Assembly: GCF_003534205.1 (NCBI RefSeq)
Contig: NZ_CP011102.1
Span: 325,001 to 389,000, forward strand
DNA length: 64,000 nucleotides
Direction of reading: 5' to 3'
Origin: Listeria weihenstephanensis
Lineage (GTDB): Bacteria > Bacillota > Bacilli > Lactobacillales > Listeriaceae
Part shown: positions 12,844-21,727 of the stretch, piece after piece
How the letters are laid out: each line of letters starts with the position of its first letter
Position numbering within the stretch: the first letter of the stretch is position 1
Notes under the pieces: model-generated
Told to the model about the DNA's origin: nothing
The model's database searches: none
The model's input: the letters and a program-made list of their open reading frames with translations, nothing else
Made by a program: the position numbers and the translations under genes

Positions 12844-13313
12844 TTCGAGTGGGGCAAGGGTACGATGTGCACCAGTTAGTGGAAGGCCGCAAGTTGATTA
12901 TTGGCGGGATTGAGATTCCGTATGAGAAAGGTTTGCTTGGGCACAGTGACGCAGACGTGTTGTTGCATACGGTGACGGACGCGGTGATTGGTGCTGTTGG
13001 TAAACGTGATATTGGTCATTTTTTCCCGGATACGGATATGGCTTATAAGGATGCGGATTCGGCGGAATTGTTGCGTGTTGTTTGGGCGGAGATTGAGGCG
13101 GATGGCTATAAGTTGGGCAATATTGATTGTACGATTATAGCGGAAAAACCGAAGATGGCGCCTTATGTGGACGCGATGAAAGTTCGGATTGCGGAGCTTT
13201 TGCACGCGACGCCAGAACAGGTGAACGTGAAGGCGACGACATCGGAAAAATTAGGATTTACAGGTCGTGGCGAGGGTATTGCAAGCCTTGCTGTTGTACT
13301 TTTAGAAAAATAA
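12840..13313 (+). CDS. ispF: 2-C-methyl-D-erythritol 2,4-cyclodiphosphate synthase
   Basis: Fifth MEP-pathway step, forming MEcPP with loss of CMP. 157 residues, normal length. Zinc ligands in GYDVHQL (Asp, His) and in [11 protein letters not shown]; the C-terminal [14 protein letters not shown] motif is complete. The start overlaps ispD by four bases. Together with ispD it follows the PIN/TRAM gene and precedes gltX by 13 bases, the standard Bacillota arrangement. Confidence 0.97.
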   Translation: MIRVGQGYDVHQLVEGRKLIIGGIEIPYEKGLLGHSDADVLLHTVTDAVIGAVGKRDIGHFFPDTDMAYKDADSAELLRVVWAEIEADGYKLGNIDCTIIAEKPKMAPYVDAMKVRIAELLHATPEQVNVKATTSEKLGFTGRGEGIASLAVVLLEK

Positions 13314-13326
13314 AGGAGTGGTAAAT

Positions 13327-14799
13327 ATGAGTGAGACTAAAAAAGTGCGTGTTCGTTATGCGCCAAGTCCGACGGGGCATTTGCATATTGGGAATGCGCG
13401 TACGGCGTTATTTAATTATTTGTTTGCAAGACATAATGATGGGGATTTCGTGATTCGCATTGAGGATACGGATTTGAAAAGAAACATCGAGAACGGTGAG
13501 TCAAGCCAGTTAGAAAATTTGGCATGGCTTGGTATGGACTGGGATGAAGGCGTGGATAAGGGCGGTAAATATGGTCCGTATCGCCAAAGTGAGCGTCAAG
13601 ATTTATACAACCCGCTGATTGAGCAAATTGTGGCGGAAGGCAAGGCGTATAAGTGTTATTGTACGGCTGAGGAGTTGGAAGCAGAGCGCGAGGAGCAAAA
13701 AGCGAACAGCATGATGCCTCGTTATAGCGGGAAATGTCGTCATTTGACTGCGGAACAACACGCGGAGAAAGAGGCGCAAGGTCTTGAACCGAGTATTCGT
13801 TATGCGGTACAACCAGGCAAGACGTATACATTTAATGATATGGTAAAAGGTGATGTATCGTTTGAATCAGACGGTATCGGTGACTTTGTTATCGTGAAAA
13901 AAGACGGGATTCCAACGTATAATTTTGCGGTAGCGATTGATGATTATTTGATGGAAATGACGCATGTGTTGCGTGGTGACGATCATATTTCAAATACGCC
14001 GAAGCAATTGATGATTTATGAAGCGTTTGGTTGGGAACCGCCGGTATTTGGCCATATGACGCTGATTGTGAATGAGAGCAAGCGTAAATTGAGCAAGCGT
14101 GATGAATCGATTATTCAATTTATCGAGCAGTATAAAGATTTGGGCTATTTGCCAGACGCGTTGTTTAATTTCATCGCGATGCTCGGTTGGTCACCAGAGG
14201 GCGAAGAGGAAATTTTTTCAAAAGACGAGTTTATCAAAATTTTCGATCCGAAGCGGTTGTCGAAATCGCCAGCGTTGTTTGATACGCATAAATTGACGTG
14301 GGTGAATAACCAATACGTGAAGAAATTAGATTTGGATCAAGTGGTGAATTTGAGTTTGCCGCATTTAGTGAAAGCAGGCGTTGTTTCGGCTACGGCTGAC
14401 GCGGATGAGCTGGCTTGGGTTCGTAAACTTGTGGCGCTTTATCACGAGCAAATGAGTTATGGCGCGGAAATCGTGGAGCTTTCGGCGATGTTCTTTACGG
14501 ATGACGTGGCGTTTGATGAGGAAGAGAAGGAAGTTCTTGCGGGAGAGCAGGTTCCTGAGGTTCTAGCGGCGTTTAAGGAAGAGATGGCGACGATTGAGCC
14601 GTTTGCTGCGGATGAAGTGAAGGCTGCGATTAAACGTGTGCAAAAAGCTACGGGCGCGAAAGGTAAGGGGCTGTTTATGCCGATTCGTATTGCTGTTACT
14701 GGCGAGATGCATGGTCCGGAATTACCGCAATCGATTGAGGTTTTAGGTCGCGAAAAAGTCGTGAACCGCTTAGAGAATCGATTGAAGGAAGCTAAATAG
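13327..14799 (+). CDS. gltX: Glutamate--tRNA ligase
   Basis: Class I aminoacyl-tRNA synthetase charging tRNA-Glu; because Bacillota lack GlnRS it normally also mischarges tRNA-Gln for the GatCAB amidotransferase. 490 residues. HIGH motif seen as [17 protein letters not shown] motif as KLSKRD, and a C-terminal anticodon-binding helical domain. The start at 13327 follows AAAGGAG; GTG 13318 lies within that site. It is followed by a terminator, so it is transcriptionally separated from cysE, which has its own T-box. Confidence 0.97.
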   Translation: MSETKKVRVRYAPSPTGHLHIGNARTALFNYLFARHNDGDFVIRIEDTDLKRNIENGESSQLENLAWLGMDWDEGVDKGGKYGPYRQSERQDLYNPLIEQIVAEGKAYKCYCTAEELEAEREEQKANSMMPRYSGKCRHLTAEQHAEKEAQGLEPSIRYAVQPGKTYTFNDMVKGDVSFESDGIGDFVIVKKDGIPTYNFAVAIDDYLMEMTHVLRGDDHISNTPKQLMIYEAFGWEPPVFGHMTLIVNESKRKLSKRDESIIQFIEQYKDLGYLPDALFNFIAMLGWSPEGEEEIFSKDEFIKIFDPKRLSKSPALFDTHKLTWVNNQYVKKLDLDQVVNLSLPHLVKAGVVSATADADELAWVRKLVALYHEQMSYGAEIVELSAMFFTDDVAFDEEEKEVLAGEQVPEVLAAFKEEMATIEPFAADEVKAAIKRVQKATGAKGKGLFMPIRIAVTGEMHGPELPQSIEVLGREKVVNRLENRLKEAK

Positions 14800-14810
14800 T
14801 ATTTTTGAAG

Positions 14811-14843
14811 GAATCTATCTGTTTTTCGGATAGGTTCTTTTTT
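14811..14843 (+). terminator. Terminator after gltX
   Basis: 9-bp stem GAATCTATC / GATAGGTTC with one G-U pair and a 9-nt loop, then six T. Confidence 0.85.
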
Positions 14844-14893
14844 ATGAAAAGGTGTATAATGGGATGATAAAATCAGCTTTTGGGGGAATAGAA

Positions 14894-15376
14894 ATGGCAG
14901 AGAAAACGTTGCAGTTTAGATATGCTGTGCAGGCAGATATACCGCTTGTGTTAGCGTTTATTAAGGAGTTGGCGGACTACGAGGGAATGCTGGATCAGGT
15001 CGTCGCGACGGAAGTGTTATTGAAGGAATGGCTTTTTGAGAAAGAGAAGGCGGAAGTTATTATTGGGGAATATGATGGGGAAGCGGTTGGGTTTGCGTTG
15101 TTTTTCCACAATTTTTCGACATTTCTTGGACGAGCGGGGATTTATTTGGAGGACTTGTATGTTCGGCCAGCTGTGCGCGGGAAGGGATTTGGGAAGGCGT
15201 TTTTGAAGCGGTTGGCGGAGATTGCGGTGGAACGGGGATGCGGTCGTTTGGAATGGTGGTGCTTGGATTGGAATCAGTCGAGTATTGATTTTTACGTGGC
15301 GATGGGCGCGGAGCCGATGGAGGACTGGACGGTGTATCGGATTGCTGGGGATACGCTTGAGGATTTGGCTCGGTGA
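14894..15376 (+). CDS. GNAT family N-acetyltransferase
   Basis: About 160 residues. Acetyl-CoA-dependent acetyltransferase of the diamine/spermidine acetyltransferase-like branch: motif A is visible as VRPAVRGKGFGKAF and motif B as WWCLDWNQSSIDFYVAMGA. The acceptor is unknown; polyamine or another small amine is a family-based guess. The start at 14894 is preferred because a TATAAT box at 14855-14860 overlaps the upstream in-frame GTG 14852, so that region is likely promoter. The SD (TGGGGGAA) is modest. It is a single gene inserted between the gltX terminator and the cysE T-box leader. Confidence 0.82.
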   Translation: MAEKTLQFRYAVQADIPLVLAFIKELADYEGMLDQVVATEVLLKEWLFEKEKAEVIIGEYDGEAVGFALFFHNFSTFLGRAGIYLEDLYVRPAVRGKGFGKAFLKRLAEIAVERGCGRLEWWCLDWNQSSIDFYVAMGAEPMEDWTVYRIAGDTLEDLAR

Positions 15377-15402
15377 ATAAATTTTGAAGAAGTAATTTTT
15401 AA

Positions 15403-15881
15403 TGACGGTGGACGTGAGCTGTGGTACAATGGTTCTTAATAAGTTAAAATGTTGACGAGAAGAAGTAGGAGTTAGGACGGCTAAATAGAGAGTGCCACCA
15501 AGGCTGGAAGTGGCTTAGTACGAAATATTCTGAAATGCATCTCCGAATCTTTGTGGGAAAATTGTAGTATCACAAAGCGGCGACTAACCGTTATTTAGAT
15601 GAGATAGGTTTAGAGTATAAATTCTTAATGTGAAACATGAATGGCACGCCTGACTTCTTTAAAAGGAAGGGAGCGCCGGCTGGTGTTTTCACGCAAATCG
15701 AGCGAAAGCGTTTGAGTGGATTAACCACTCACCTTGTTCGCGCTTATATTGGTACTGTAACTCATTACATTTCGAACAGTACCAACAATGCGAACGCTTG
15801 CCGCCGATTACTAAGAACGGACCGCTAAATCTGATCCAGAGTGGAACCACGCGAGGCGTCTCTGTAGAGGGGTCTTTTTTT
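15403..15881 (+). promoter_or_regulatory. Cysteine T-box riboswitch leader of cysE-cysS (with promoter)
   Basis: Promoter TGACGG (15403-15408), 16-nt spacer, TACAAT (15425-15430). Stem I carries the k-turn-like GAGAAGAAGTAG and a specifier loop GAAATGCATC, where TGC at 15536-15538 is a Cys codon. The T-box sequence AGTGGAACCACGCG lies at 15839-15852 and is followed by the terminator arm AGAGGGGTC and seven T (to about 15881). Uncharged tRNA-Cys would pair with both sites and permit readthrough. The specifier-to-T-box distance is about 300 nt, longer than usual, because a 116-nt inverted-repeat element (15695-15810) sits between stem III and the antiterminator. Confidence 0.88.
15695..15810 (+). 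repeat. A-type inverted-repeat element (copy A1) inside the T-box leader
   Basis: The ends AAATCGAGCGAAAGCGTTTG and GCGAACGCTTGCCGCCGATT are the same as those of the elements at 20443 and 29772 and pair with each other. The interior differs from the other copies: it has a perfect hairpin GAGTGG / CCACTC (15714-15730) and a second one TTGGTACTGT / ACAGTACCAA (15749-15785), giving a three-way-junction-like fold. It would form a self-contained domain in the leader RNA. Confidence 0.75.
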
Positions 15882-15916
15882 GCGTTTTAATTCATAGTAA
15901 ACAAGGAGGGATTACA

Positions 15917-16549
15917 ATGGCTAGCCGTATGAAAGAGGATATGAAAGTCGTGATGGAGAATGATCCAGCGGCGCGTGGGTACGTGGATGCGTTTTTGAAT
16001 TATCCAGGATTGCACGCGATTTGGTGGCACCGATTTGCGAACTTTTTTTATAGACATAGAATGATCGTGTTTTCGAAGTGGTTGTCGCAAGTGGCGCGCT
16101 TTTTGACGAATGTGGAGATTCATCCTGGGGCAACGATTGGACGGCGTTTGTTTATCGATCATGGGGCTGGGATTGTAATTGGTGAAACGGCGGAGATTGG
16201 CGAGGATGTGGTACTTTTTCACGGGGTTACGCTCGGTGGGACTGGGAAGCATAAGGGGAAACGCCATCCCACGGTGAAAAATGGGGCTTTGATTTCAGCT
16301 GGGGCTAAGATTTTAGGGCCGATCACGATTTGTGAGAATGCCAAAGTTGGCGCGGGTGCGGTAGTCATCAAGGATGTACCGCTGGGCGCGACGGTTGTCG
16401 GTGTTCCTGCAAAAGTGGTGAGGTTGAACGGGCGTGTGACGCAACATACGGAGCCACAAGTCGAGGAACTTAAACGGCGGCTTGCTGAAATGGAAATGGA
16501 ATTTGAAAAAATAAAAAATAAGATAAAAAAAGGAGAAGATGAACAATGA
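15917..16549 (+). CDS. cysE: Serine O-acetyltransferase
   Basis: Makes O-acetylserine from serine and acetyl-CoA, the committed step of cysteine synthesis. 210 residues: N-terminal helical domain, then a left-handed beta-helix of hexapeptide repeats ([35 protein letters not shown]) with the catalytic His/Asp in IDHG, and a charged coiled C-terminal tail. The start follows AAGGAGGG. Its stop overlaps the cysS start (ATGA). Expression is tied to tRNA-Cys charging through the T-box upstream, which fits coupling of cysteine supply and use. Confidence 0.95.
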   Translation: MASRMKEDMKVVMENDPAARGYVDAFLNYPGLHAIWWHRFANFFYRHRMIVFSKWLSQVARFLTNVEIHPGATIGRRLFIDHGAGIVIGETAEIGEDVVLFHGVTLGGTGKHKGKRHPTVKNGALISAGAKILGPITICENAKVGAGAVVIKDVPLGATVVGVPAKVVRLNGRVTQHTEPQVEELKRRLAEMEMEFEKIKNKIKKGEDEQ

Positions 16550-17964
16550 CTTTGCAAATTTTTAATACATTGTCTCGTGAGAAGGAGGCGTTTGTGCCAC
16601 TGGAAGATGGGAAGGTCAAGATGTATGTTTGTGGGCCGACTGTTTATAACTATATTCATATTGGAAATGCAAGGCCAATTATTGTGTTTGATACGGTGCG
16701 TCGTTATTTGACGTATCGCGGATTTGATGTGAATTTTGTGTCGAATTTTACGGATGTGGATGATAAATTGATTCGAGCGGCGCATGAGCTTGAGTTGACG
16801 GTTCCTGAGGTTGCGGAGCGCTTTATTGGGGCTTATTTTGAGGATGTGCATCAGTTGAACGTGCATGATGCGAATGTGCACCCGCGTGTGACGGAGGATA
16901 TGGATGATATTATTGCGTTTATTAATGCGCTGATTGAGAAGGATTATGCGTATGAATCGGCGGGCGACGTGTATTTTCGTACGAAGCGGTTTAAGGAGTA
17001 TGGCAAATTGTCACAGCAACCGTTGGATGAATTGCAGCACGGGATTCGTGTGGAGGCAAATGAACGTAAAGAGGATGAGCTTGATTTTACGTTATGGAAG
17101 ACGGCTAAACCTGGGGAAATTTCGTGGGAAAGTCCTTGGGGAGCAGGGCGTCCGGGGTGGCATATTGAATGTTCGGCAATGGCGCGTAAATACTTGGGTG
17201 ATACGATTGATATTCATGCTGGTGGGCAAGATTTAATTTTCCCGCATCATGAAGATGAAATTGCGCAGTCGGAGGCGCTCACGGGCAAGCCTTTTGCGAA
17301 TTACTGGATGCATAATGGCTATATGAATATTGATGGTGAAAAAATGTCGAAGTCGCTGGGCAATTTTGTGACGTTGCATGAGGTTTTGGAGGAACATAAT
17401 GCGAATGTGATACGGTTCTTCATGTTGTCGGTGCATTATCGCAGGCCGATTTCTTATAGTGAGGCGTTGCTTCAGGATGCTGAAAATGGACTCGATCGGT
17501 TGCGGACGGCTTATCAAAATGTGGACCACAGAATTCAGGTGGAGGAAGATGATTATTCTGGTACGCCAGAAGCGGATGATTGGTTAGAGCAGTTGACGGA
17601 GCTTAAGCGTCAGTTTGAAGATGAGATGGATGATGATTTCAACACGGCAAATGCGATTTCGGTCTTTTATGAATTGGCAAAACGGGCGAATATTTATTTG
17701 AGTCATGATCAAATTTCGATAACGGTTTTGCGTGAATTTTTAAGTATGATGACATTGTTTGCGGATGTATTGGGCTTCAAGTTAGATGTGGAAGCGGCGG
17801 ATAATGGTTTGACGGATGAGCAGATAGAGGACCTGATCGAGGAGCGGATTCAGGCGCGTAATGAACGTGATTTTGCAAGATCGGATGCGATTCGTGATAT
17901 GTTGAAGGAAAAACAAATTATATTGGAAGATACAGCTCAGGGCACGCGCTGGAAGAGGGGTTAA
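16546..17964 (+). CDS. cysS: Cysteine--tRNA ligase
   Basis: Class I synthetase charging tRNA-Cys. 472 residues, normal length. HIGH motif seen as HIGNARP, KMSKS as EKMSKSLGN; zinc ligands in CGPTVYN and in the HIECS and [10 protein letters not shown] regions; C-terminal helical DALR-like domain. It is translationally coupled to cysE by a four-base overlap and controlled by the same Cys T-box. mrnC follows after 6 bases, so the RNA-processing genes downstream may share the transcript. Confidence 0.97.
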   Translation: MTLQIFNTLSREKEAFVPLEDGKVKMYVCGPTVYNYIHIGNARPIIVFDTVRRYLTYRGFDVNFVSNFTDVDDKLIRAAHELELTVPEVAERFIGAYFEDVHQLNVHDANVHPRVTEDMDDIIAFINALIEKDYAYESAGDVYFRTKRFKEYGKLSQQPLDELQHGIRVEANERKEDELDFTLWKTAKPGEISWESPWGAGRPGWHIECSAMARKYLGDTIDIHAGGQDLIFPHHEDEIAQSEALTGKPFANYWMHNGYMNIDGEKMSKSLGNFVTLHEVLEEHNANVIRFFMLSVHYRRPISYSEALLQDAENGLDRLRTAYQNVDHRIQVEEDDYSGTPEADDWLEQLTELKRQFEDEMDDDFNTANAISVFYELAKRANIYLSHDQISITVLREFLSMMTLFADVLGFKLDVEAADNGLTDEQIEDLIEERIQARNERDFARSDAIRDMLKEKQIILEDTAQGTRWKRG

Positions 17965-17970
17965 CAAGGG

Positions 17971-18369
17971 ATGGCAATTGTGAAAGATTACAAGCAACTG
18001 AACGGTTTAGCGCTTGCTTATATGGGTGACTCGGTCTATGAACGTCATGTGCGGGAGTTACTTTTATCTGAGGGGAAAACAAAGCCTAACCAACTTCATA
18101 AAACAGCGACGCAATACGTTTCGGCGAAGGCACAGGCTTATATTTTACAAGCGATGTACGCGCAGGAATTTTTAACGGAGGAAGAGGATCGGATTGCAAA
18201 ACGTGGGCGGAATGCGAAATCACATAGTGTTCCGAAAAATACGGATTTGCAGACGTATAGTTTATCATCGGCGTTTGAAGCGGTCATTGGCTATTTATAT
18301 TTGGGCGATGAAACCGAACGATTGAACGAGTGGCTAGATTTAGCGGTTAAAATAATAAAAGAGAAATAA
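17971..18369 (+). CDS. mrnC: Mini-ribonuclease III
   Basis: Dimeric RNase III-like enzyme without a dsRNA-binding domain that matures 23S rRNA ends in Bacillota. 132 residues. The RNase III catalytic pattern is seen as YMGDSVYE (Asp20, Glu24) and SAFEAVIGYLYL in the C-terminal half. It lies immediately after cysS and 16 bases before rlmB, as in Bacillus. The start ATG follows AACAAGGG. Confidence 0.95.
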   Translation: MAIVKDYKQLNGLALAYMGDSVYERHVRELLLSEGKTKPNQLHKTATQYVSAKAQAYILQAMYAQEFLTEEEDRIAKRGRNAKSHSVPKNTDLQTYSLSSAFEAVIGYLYLGDETERLNEWLDLAVKIIKEK

Positions 18370-18385
18370 GGAGGGCGTTTGGAAA

Positions 18386-19135
18386 ATGGAACAAGATCAA
18401 GAGTGGATCGCTGGGCGAAATCCGGTGAGCGAAGTATTAAAATCAGATCGCGATATTCATAAAATTCTAATTGCAGAAGGTTCGCAAAAAGGAAGCATGC
18501 AGCCGATTATTGGTGCGGCGAGAGAACGGAAAATTCAAGTGCAAATCGTGCCAAAATCGAAAATTGATAAATTGGTAGAGGGCTCTCATCAGGGTGTTGC
18601 AGCGCAGGTTGCAGCATATCAGTACGCGGAGTTGGATGATCTTTTTGCGAAGGCGGAAGAACGCGAAGAAATGCCGTTTTTCATTATTTTGGATGAATTG
18701 GAAGACCCGCATAATTTGGGATCGATTATGCGTACGGCAGATGCGGTTGGGGCACACGGGATTATTATTCCGAAACGACGCGCGGTTGGATTGACGCAGA
18801 CAGTTGCGAAGGCATCGACGGGCGCGATTGAACACATTCCGGTTACGCGTGTGACGAATATTAGTCGGACGATGGAGGATCTGCAGAAGCGTGGGTTGTG
18901 GATTTTTGGAACAGATGCTAGTGGTAGCAGTGATTACCGGACGATGGATGCGAACATGCCGCTTGCACTCGTGATTGGTAGCGAGGGCTTTGGTATGAGC
19001 CGCCTAGTTCGTGAAAAATGCGATTTTCTTGTACATTTACCAATGCGCGGGGCGGTTACATCATTGAACGCGTCGGTGGCTGCGAGTGTTTTAATGTATG
19101 AAATTTATCGCAAACGCATGCCACTTGGTGAATAA
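18386..19135 (+). CDS. rlmB: 23S rRNA (guanosine-2'-O-)-methyltransferase RlmB (SpoU/TrmH family)
   Basis: SPOUT-fold methyltransferase predicted to methylate the ribose of G2251 (E. coli numbering) in the peptidyl-transferase P loop. 249 residues: N-terminal SpoU substrate-binding domain (WIAGRNPVSEVL), then the trefoil-knot catalytic domain with motif 1 EDPHNLGSIMRTA, motif 2 LVIGSEGFGMS and motif 3 MRGAVTSLNASVA. GGAGGGCG precedes the ATG. It is in the cysE-cysS-mrnC-rlmB-yacP series; the yacP start is two bases after its stop codon. Confidence 0.95.
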   Translation: MEQDQEWIAGRNPVSEVLKSDRDIHKILIAEGSQKGSMQPIIGAARERKIQVQIVPKSKIDKLVEGSHQGVAAQVAAYQYAELDDLFAKAEEREEMPFFIILDELEDPHNLGSIMRTADAVGAHGIIIPKRRAVGLTQTVAKASTGAIEHIPVTRVTNISRTMEDLQKRGLWIFGTDASGSSDYRTMDANMPLALVIGSEGFGMSRLVREKCDFLVHLPMRGAVTSLNASVAASVLMYEIYRKRMPLGE

Positions 19136-19137
19136 AG

Positions 19138-19650
19138 ATGAATCGCGTTTTGCTAGTGGACGGTTATAATGTCATCGGTGCATGGCCTGAACTAGCGCGT
19201 TTAAAGGCAGGAAATTTAGAGTTAGCACGCAATCAACTGGTCGAGTGGATGTCGGAATATCAGAGTTACACTGGTTACCGAGTGATTGTGGTGTTTGACG
19301 CTCAATATGTCCGGTCTAAGGAACGCAAATATAAGAAAAATAAAGTCGAGATCGTGTTTACAAAAGAAGACGAGACGGCGGATGAGTACATTGAACAAAA
19401 GGCGATTGAATATAAAAATGTTAAAACACAAGTCATGGTGGCAACGAGTGATTATACGGAACAATGGGCGATTTTTGGACAAGGAGCTTTGCGAATCTCA
19501 GCACGAGAGTTAGTTTTTGAAATTAAGGAAATGGCACATCAAATCACCCGCAAAGTGAAGAAAATCCAGGAGAATCAACCGAAAACTGGTCTAAATATCG
19601 ATTTTGAGACAATTCAGGCCCTGGAAAAGCTACGAAGAGGCCGAAAATAG
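19138..19650 (+). CDS. rae1: NYN-domain ribosome-dependent endoribonuclease (Rae1/YacP family)
   Basis: 170 residues. PIN-like NYN nuclease: LLVDGYNVIG supplies the first catalytic Asp (residue 8) and ATSDYTEQ the distal acidic site. The B. subtilis orthologue cleaves certain mRNAs in the ribosomal A site. The Lys/Arg-rich C-terminal tail fits ribosome binding. The start ATG is two bases after the rlmB stop with no strong SD, so translational coupling to rlmB is likely. The sigH promoter begins right after its stop. Confidence 0.9.
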   Translation: MNRVLLVDGYNVIGAWPELARLKAGNLELARNQLVEWMSEYQSYTGYRVIVVFDAQYVRSKERKYKKNKVEIVFTKEDETADEYIEQKAIEYKNVKTQVMVATSDYTEQWAIFGQGALRISARELVFEIKEMAHQITRKVKKIQENQPKTGLNIDFETIQALEKLRRGRK

Positions 19651-19653
19651 TCA

Positions 19654-19683
19654 TTGACGAATGCTCGGAAACACTTGTATAAT
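19654..19683 (+). promoter_or_regulatory. Promoter of sigH
   Basis: TTGACG at 19654-19659, 18-nt spacer, perfect TATAAT at 19678-19683. Confidence 0.8.
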
Positions 19684-19739
19684 GGGGTTCACGAAAGATA
19701 ATTCGACATTTGGAGAAGGAGGCTTTCGAACAAATTCCA

Positions 19740-20360
19740 TTGAAAAAAAATGAGAGTAAAGAAGCAGAGATGAAAATGTTGCAGCTCGCGAGATCAGGAG
19801 ATACAGAAGCCATTGAATATTTTTTTAAGGCCTATCAAGCTATCATTTATTGGAAATCTACGCAGTACTTTTTACAAGGTGCGGAGCGTGATGACCTCGT
19901 TCAAGAAGGTATGATTGGTCTATTTAAAGCAATCCGTGATTTCAAGGAAGATCGCGAAGCATCTTTTAGGTCATTTGCCGAAATCTGTATCAATCGCCAA
20001 ATTCTTTCGGCAGTAAAACGTTCGATGCGTCAGAAAAATTACGCGCTTAACCACTCCGTTTCGATTGATACACCAGCAGAAGACGGGGAAGCAGTTGACT
20101 GGACCTTGCTCGACGTGATTTCCGAGAAAGAAGCAATGACCCCAGAAGATTTTCTAATACAAAATGAAAACTTGGCGGGCGTCGCGCATAAACTAGAAGA
20201 AGTGACGAGCGATTTCGAAAGAGAAGTTCTATATCAATATTTAGAAGGCAAGAGTTATCAGGAGATGGCCCTATATTTTAATAAAAAAGAAAAAGCGATT
20301 GATAACGCAATTCAGCGGGTAAAGAAGAAGATGATGAAGCAAGTGGACGAATCACTGTGA
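19740..20360 (+). CDS. sigH: RNA polymerase sigma-H factor (sigma-70 family)
   Basis: Alternative sigma factor; in Listeria it affects growth in minimal or alkaline conditions and in Bacillus it drives post-exponential genes. About 206 residues. Region 2 is seen as DDLVQEGMIGLFKAIRDFKED with SFRSFAEICINRQI, and region 4 as the helix-turn-helix near KSYQEMALYFNKKEKAIDNAIQRVKKKM. The start is uncertain: AAGGAGG sits at 19716-19722, so TTG 19710 must be wrong; TTG 19740 or ATT 19734 are the candidates after the SD. Its promoter is directly upstream, and a repeat element follows the gene. Confidence 0.88.
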   Translation: MKKNESKEAEMKMLQLARSGDTEAIEYFFKAYQAIIYWKSTQYFLQGAERDDLVQEGMIGLFKAIRDFKEDREASFRSFAEICINRQILSAVKRSMRQKNYALNHSVSIDTPAEDGEAVDWTLLDVISEKEAMTPEDFLIQNENLAGVAHKLEEVTSDFEREVLYQYLEGKSYQEMALYFNKKEKAIDNAIQRVKKKMMKQVDESL

Positions 20361-20442
20361 CGGTGTGTTTTTGATTATCATAATAGAGATTTATTAAAAA
20401 ACTTTATTCTTTTTTGTATAGGATCTAAATACGGCTTCAAAC

Positions 20443-20563
20443 AAATCGAGCGAAAGCGTTTGTATTCCGTTCATTTGGTGGAAGCCGGAAGCGGAGTGTA
20501 CGAGTGTACATGAGAACCGGAAGTCCGCCAAATGAACGGAATGCGAACGCTTGTCGCCGATTT
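20443..20563 (+). repeat. A-type inverted-repeat element (copy A2)
   Basis: 121 nt with 36-nt near-perfect terminal inverted repeats (starts AAATCGAGCGAAAGCG, ends GCTTGTCGCCGATTT; about two true mismatches, the rest G-U). The core has CCGGAAGCGGAG, a hairpin TGTAC-GAGT-GTACA (20497-20510), and GAGAACCGGAAGTCCGC. It lies in the 331-base gap between sigH and rpmG, upstream of the rpmG promoter. It lacks a T-run, so it is not an ordinary terminator. Confidence 0.85.
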
Positions 20564-20589
20564 ATCCGGGGTAAGCTCCTCTTTCGGTC

Positions 20590-20619
20590 TTGACTCAAAA
20601 CACCATCTAATGGTATATT
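20590..20619 (+). promoter_or_regulatory. Promoter of rpmG-secE
   Basis: TTGACT at 20590-20595, 18-nt spacer, TATATT at 20614-20619; about 70 bases of leader to rpmG. Confidence 0.75.
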
Positions 20620-20691
20620 ATTATAGATGTAAAGTGTTGAATGGAGTTTTTGACGCTAAAAGCATAGAAATAAGCGGAGTTGATTGTGATT

Positions 20692-20841
20692 ATGAAAAAG
20701 AAAACATCACTTGCCTGTTCCGAGTGTGGATCACGAAACTATTCCATTGGTGTCGGCGGTACAGCGAGAACAGAACGGTTAGAAGTGAAGAAATTTTGCA
20801 GACACTGTAATAAGCATACACTTCATCGCGAAACAAAATAG
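20692..20841 (+). CDS. rpmG: 50S ribosomal protein L33
   Basis: 49 residues. Zinc-ribbon form with both CXXC pairs intact (ACSECG and CRHCNKH), so a zinc-dependent L33 copy. The ATG at 20692 gives the usual MKKKTSLAC start, but GGAG at 20676-20679 is 12 bases away; the in-frame GTG at 20686 has better spacing (6) and would add two residues. It sits directly before secE and shares the upstream promoter. Confidence 0.95.
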   Translation: MKKKTSLACSECGSRNYSIGVGGTARTERLEVKKFCRHCNKHTLHRETK

Positions 20842-20861
20842 TGGATTTGGAGGGGTATAAC

Positions 20862-21041
20862 ATGTCAGCAGTTTCAAAGTTTTTCCGTAATGTAAAGTCT
20901 GAAATGGGTAAGGTTACATGGCCAACTGGTAAAGAATTAAGAACTTATACGATCACTGTAATCATTGCCGTAGCTTGTATGGCTGTGTTCTTTATGGTCG
21001 TGGACTTCTTGATCGAGATGCTTATTCAGTTTATGCTATAA
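20862..21041 (+). CDS. secE: Preprotein translocase subunit SecE
   Basis: 59 residues, the short single-membrane-span Gram-positive type. It has the conserved amphipathic KSEMGKVTWPTGKEL segment followed by one membrane helix (TITVIIAVACMAVFFMVV). With SecY (end of window) it forms the core translocon. The start at 20862 follows GGAGGGG at 20848-20854. A terminator-like hairpin lies between it and nusG. Confidence 0.95.
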   Translation: MSAVSKFFRNVKSEMGKVTWPTGKELRTYTITVIIAVACMAVFFMVVDFLIEMLIQFML

Positions 21042-21089
21042 TACTAGGTTTTTTTGATAAAGAATGCTATAATGAAATTATTGAGATAG

Positions 21090-21113
21090 AACCCGAAACA
21101 GTTCGGGTTTTTT
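21090..21113 (+). terminator. Terminator or attenuator between secE and nusG
   Basis: Perfect 8-bp stem AACCCGAA / TTCGGGTT with a 4-nt loop, then T-run. Two extended -10-like boxes (TGCTATAAT, ending at 21041 and 21073) lie just before it. Confidence 0.75.
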
Positions 21114-21193
21114 ATTTTGGGTCGATTTTTGTATCTAAAATTAAATATCAAAGAGGAGGATGACCCCCAAACGGTGGTGGTCAAATAAAGCAA

Positions 21194-21727
21194 ATGGAAA
21201 AAAGTTGGTATGTTGTACACACCTATTCTGGTTATGAAAACAAAGTCAAAGCAAATTTAGAAAAACGTGTGGAATCAATGGGAATGTCGGATAAAATTTT
21301 CCGCGTTATGGTTCCAGAAGAAGAAGAAACAGAAGTAAAGAATGGTAAAACGAAAACATTGAAACGTAAAGTTTTCCCTGGTTATGTTTTAGTTGAAATT
21401 ATTATGACGGATGATTCTTGGTATGTTGTCCGCAATACGCCAGGCGTAACTGGTTTTGTTGGTTCAGCTGGTGCCGGATCAAAACCAACCGCCTTACTTC
21501 CAGAAGAAGCAGATCGCATTCTGAAGAGCATGGGTATGAACGAACGCCGTCAAGAGGCTGACTTCGAGCTTGGCGAAACAGTGATGGTCAAAGAAGGGCC
21601 GTTTGCTGAGTTCTCTGGTAAAGTGGAAGAAATCGATAACGATAAAGCAAAAGCGAAAGTTATGGTCAACATGTTTGGCCGCGAAACTCCAGTCGAAGTG
21701 GACTTTGATCAAATCGAGCGCCTGTAA
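21194..21727 (+). CDS. nusG: Transcription termination/antitermination protein NusG
   Basis: 177 residues. NGN domain at the N-terminus (WYVVHTYSGYENKVKANLEKR) that binds the RNA polymerase clamp, and a C-terminal KOW domain (ETVMVKEGPFAEFSGKVEEI). In Bacillota it promotes pausing and can stimulate intrinsic termination. The start ATG at 21194 has no SD at normal distance; the strong AGGAGG (21154-21159) is 34 bases away and a GACCCCC / GGTGGTC imperfect hairpin lies between. The stop codon overlaps the ATG of a 34-residue membrane microprotein. Confidence 0.95.
   Translation: MEKSWYVVHTYSGYENKVKANLEKRVESMGMSDKIFRVMVPEEEETEVKNGKTKTLKRKVFPGYVLVEIIMTDDSWYVVRNTPGVTGFVGSAGAGSKPTALLPEEADRILKSMGMNERRQEADFELGETVMVKEGPFAEFSGKVEEIDNDKAKAKVMVNMFGRETPVEVDFDQIERL

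Noticed and set aside
15637-15828. 63-codon open frame inside the cysE leader
   Set aside because: It lies wholly within the T-box leader and the A1 inverted repeat; no ribosome-binding site and no protein-like composition.
20532-20810. 92-codon frame overlapping the A2 repeat, the rpmG promoter and rpmG
   Set aside because: It runs out of frame through rpmG, a clear L33 gene, and begins in a repeat.
21160-21237. 25-codon upstream ORF overlapping nusG
   Set aside because: Its ATG abuts AGGAGG with zero spacing, which is too close for normal initiation.
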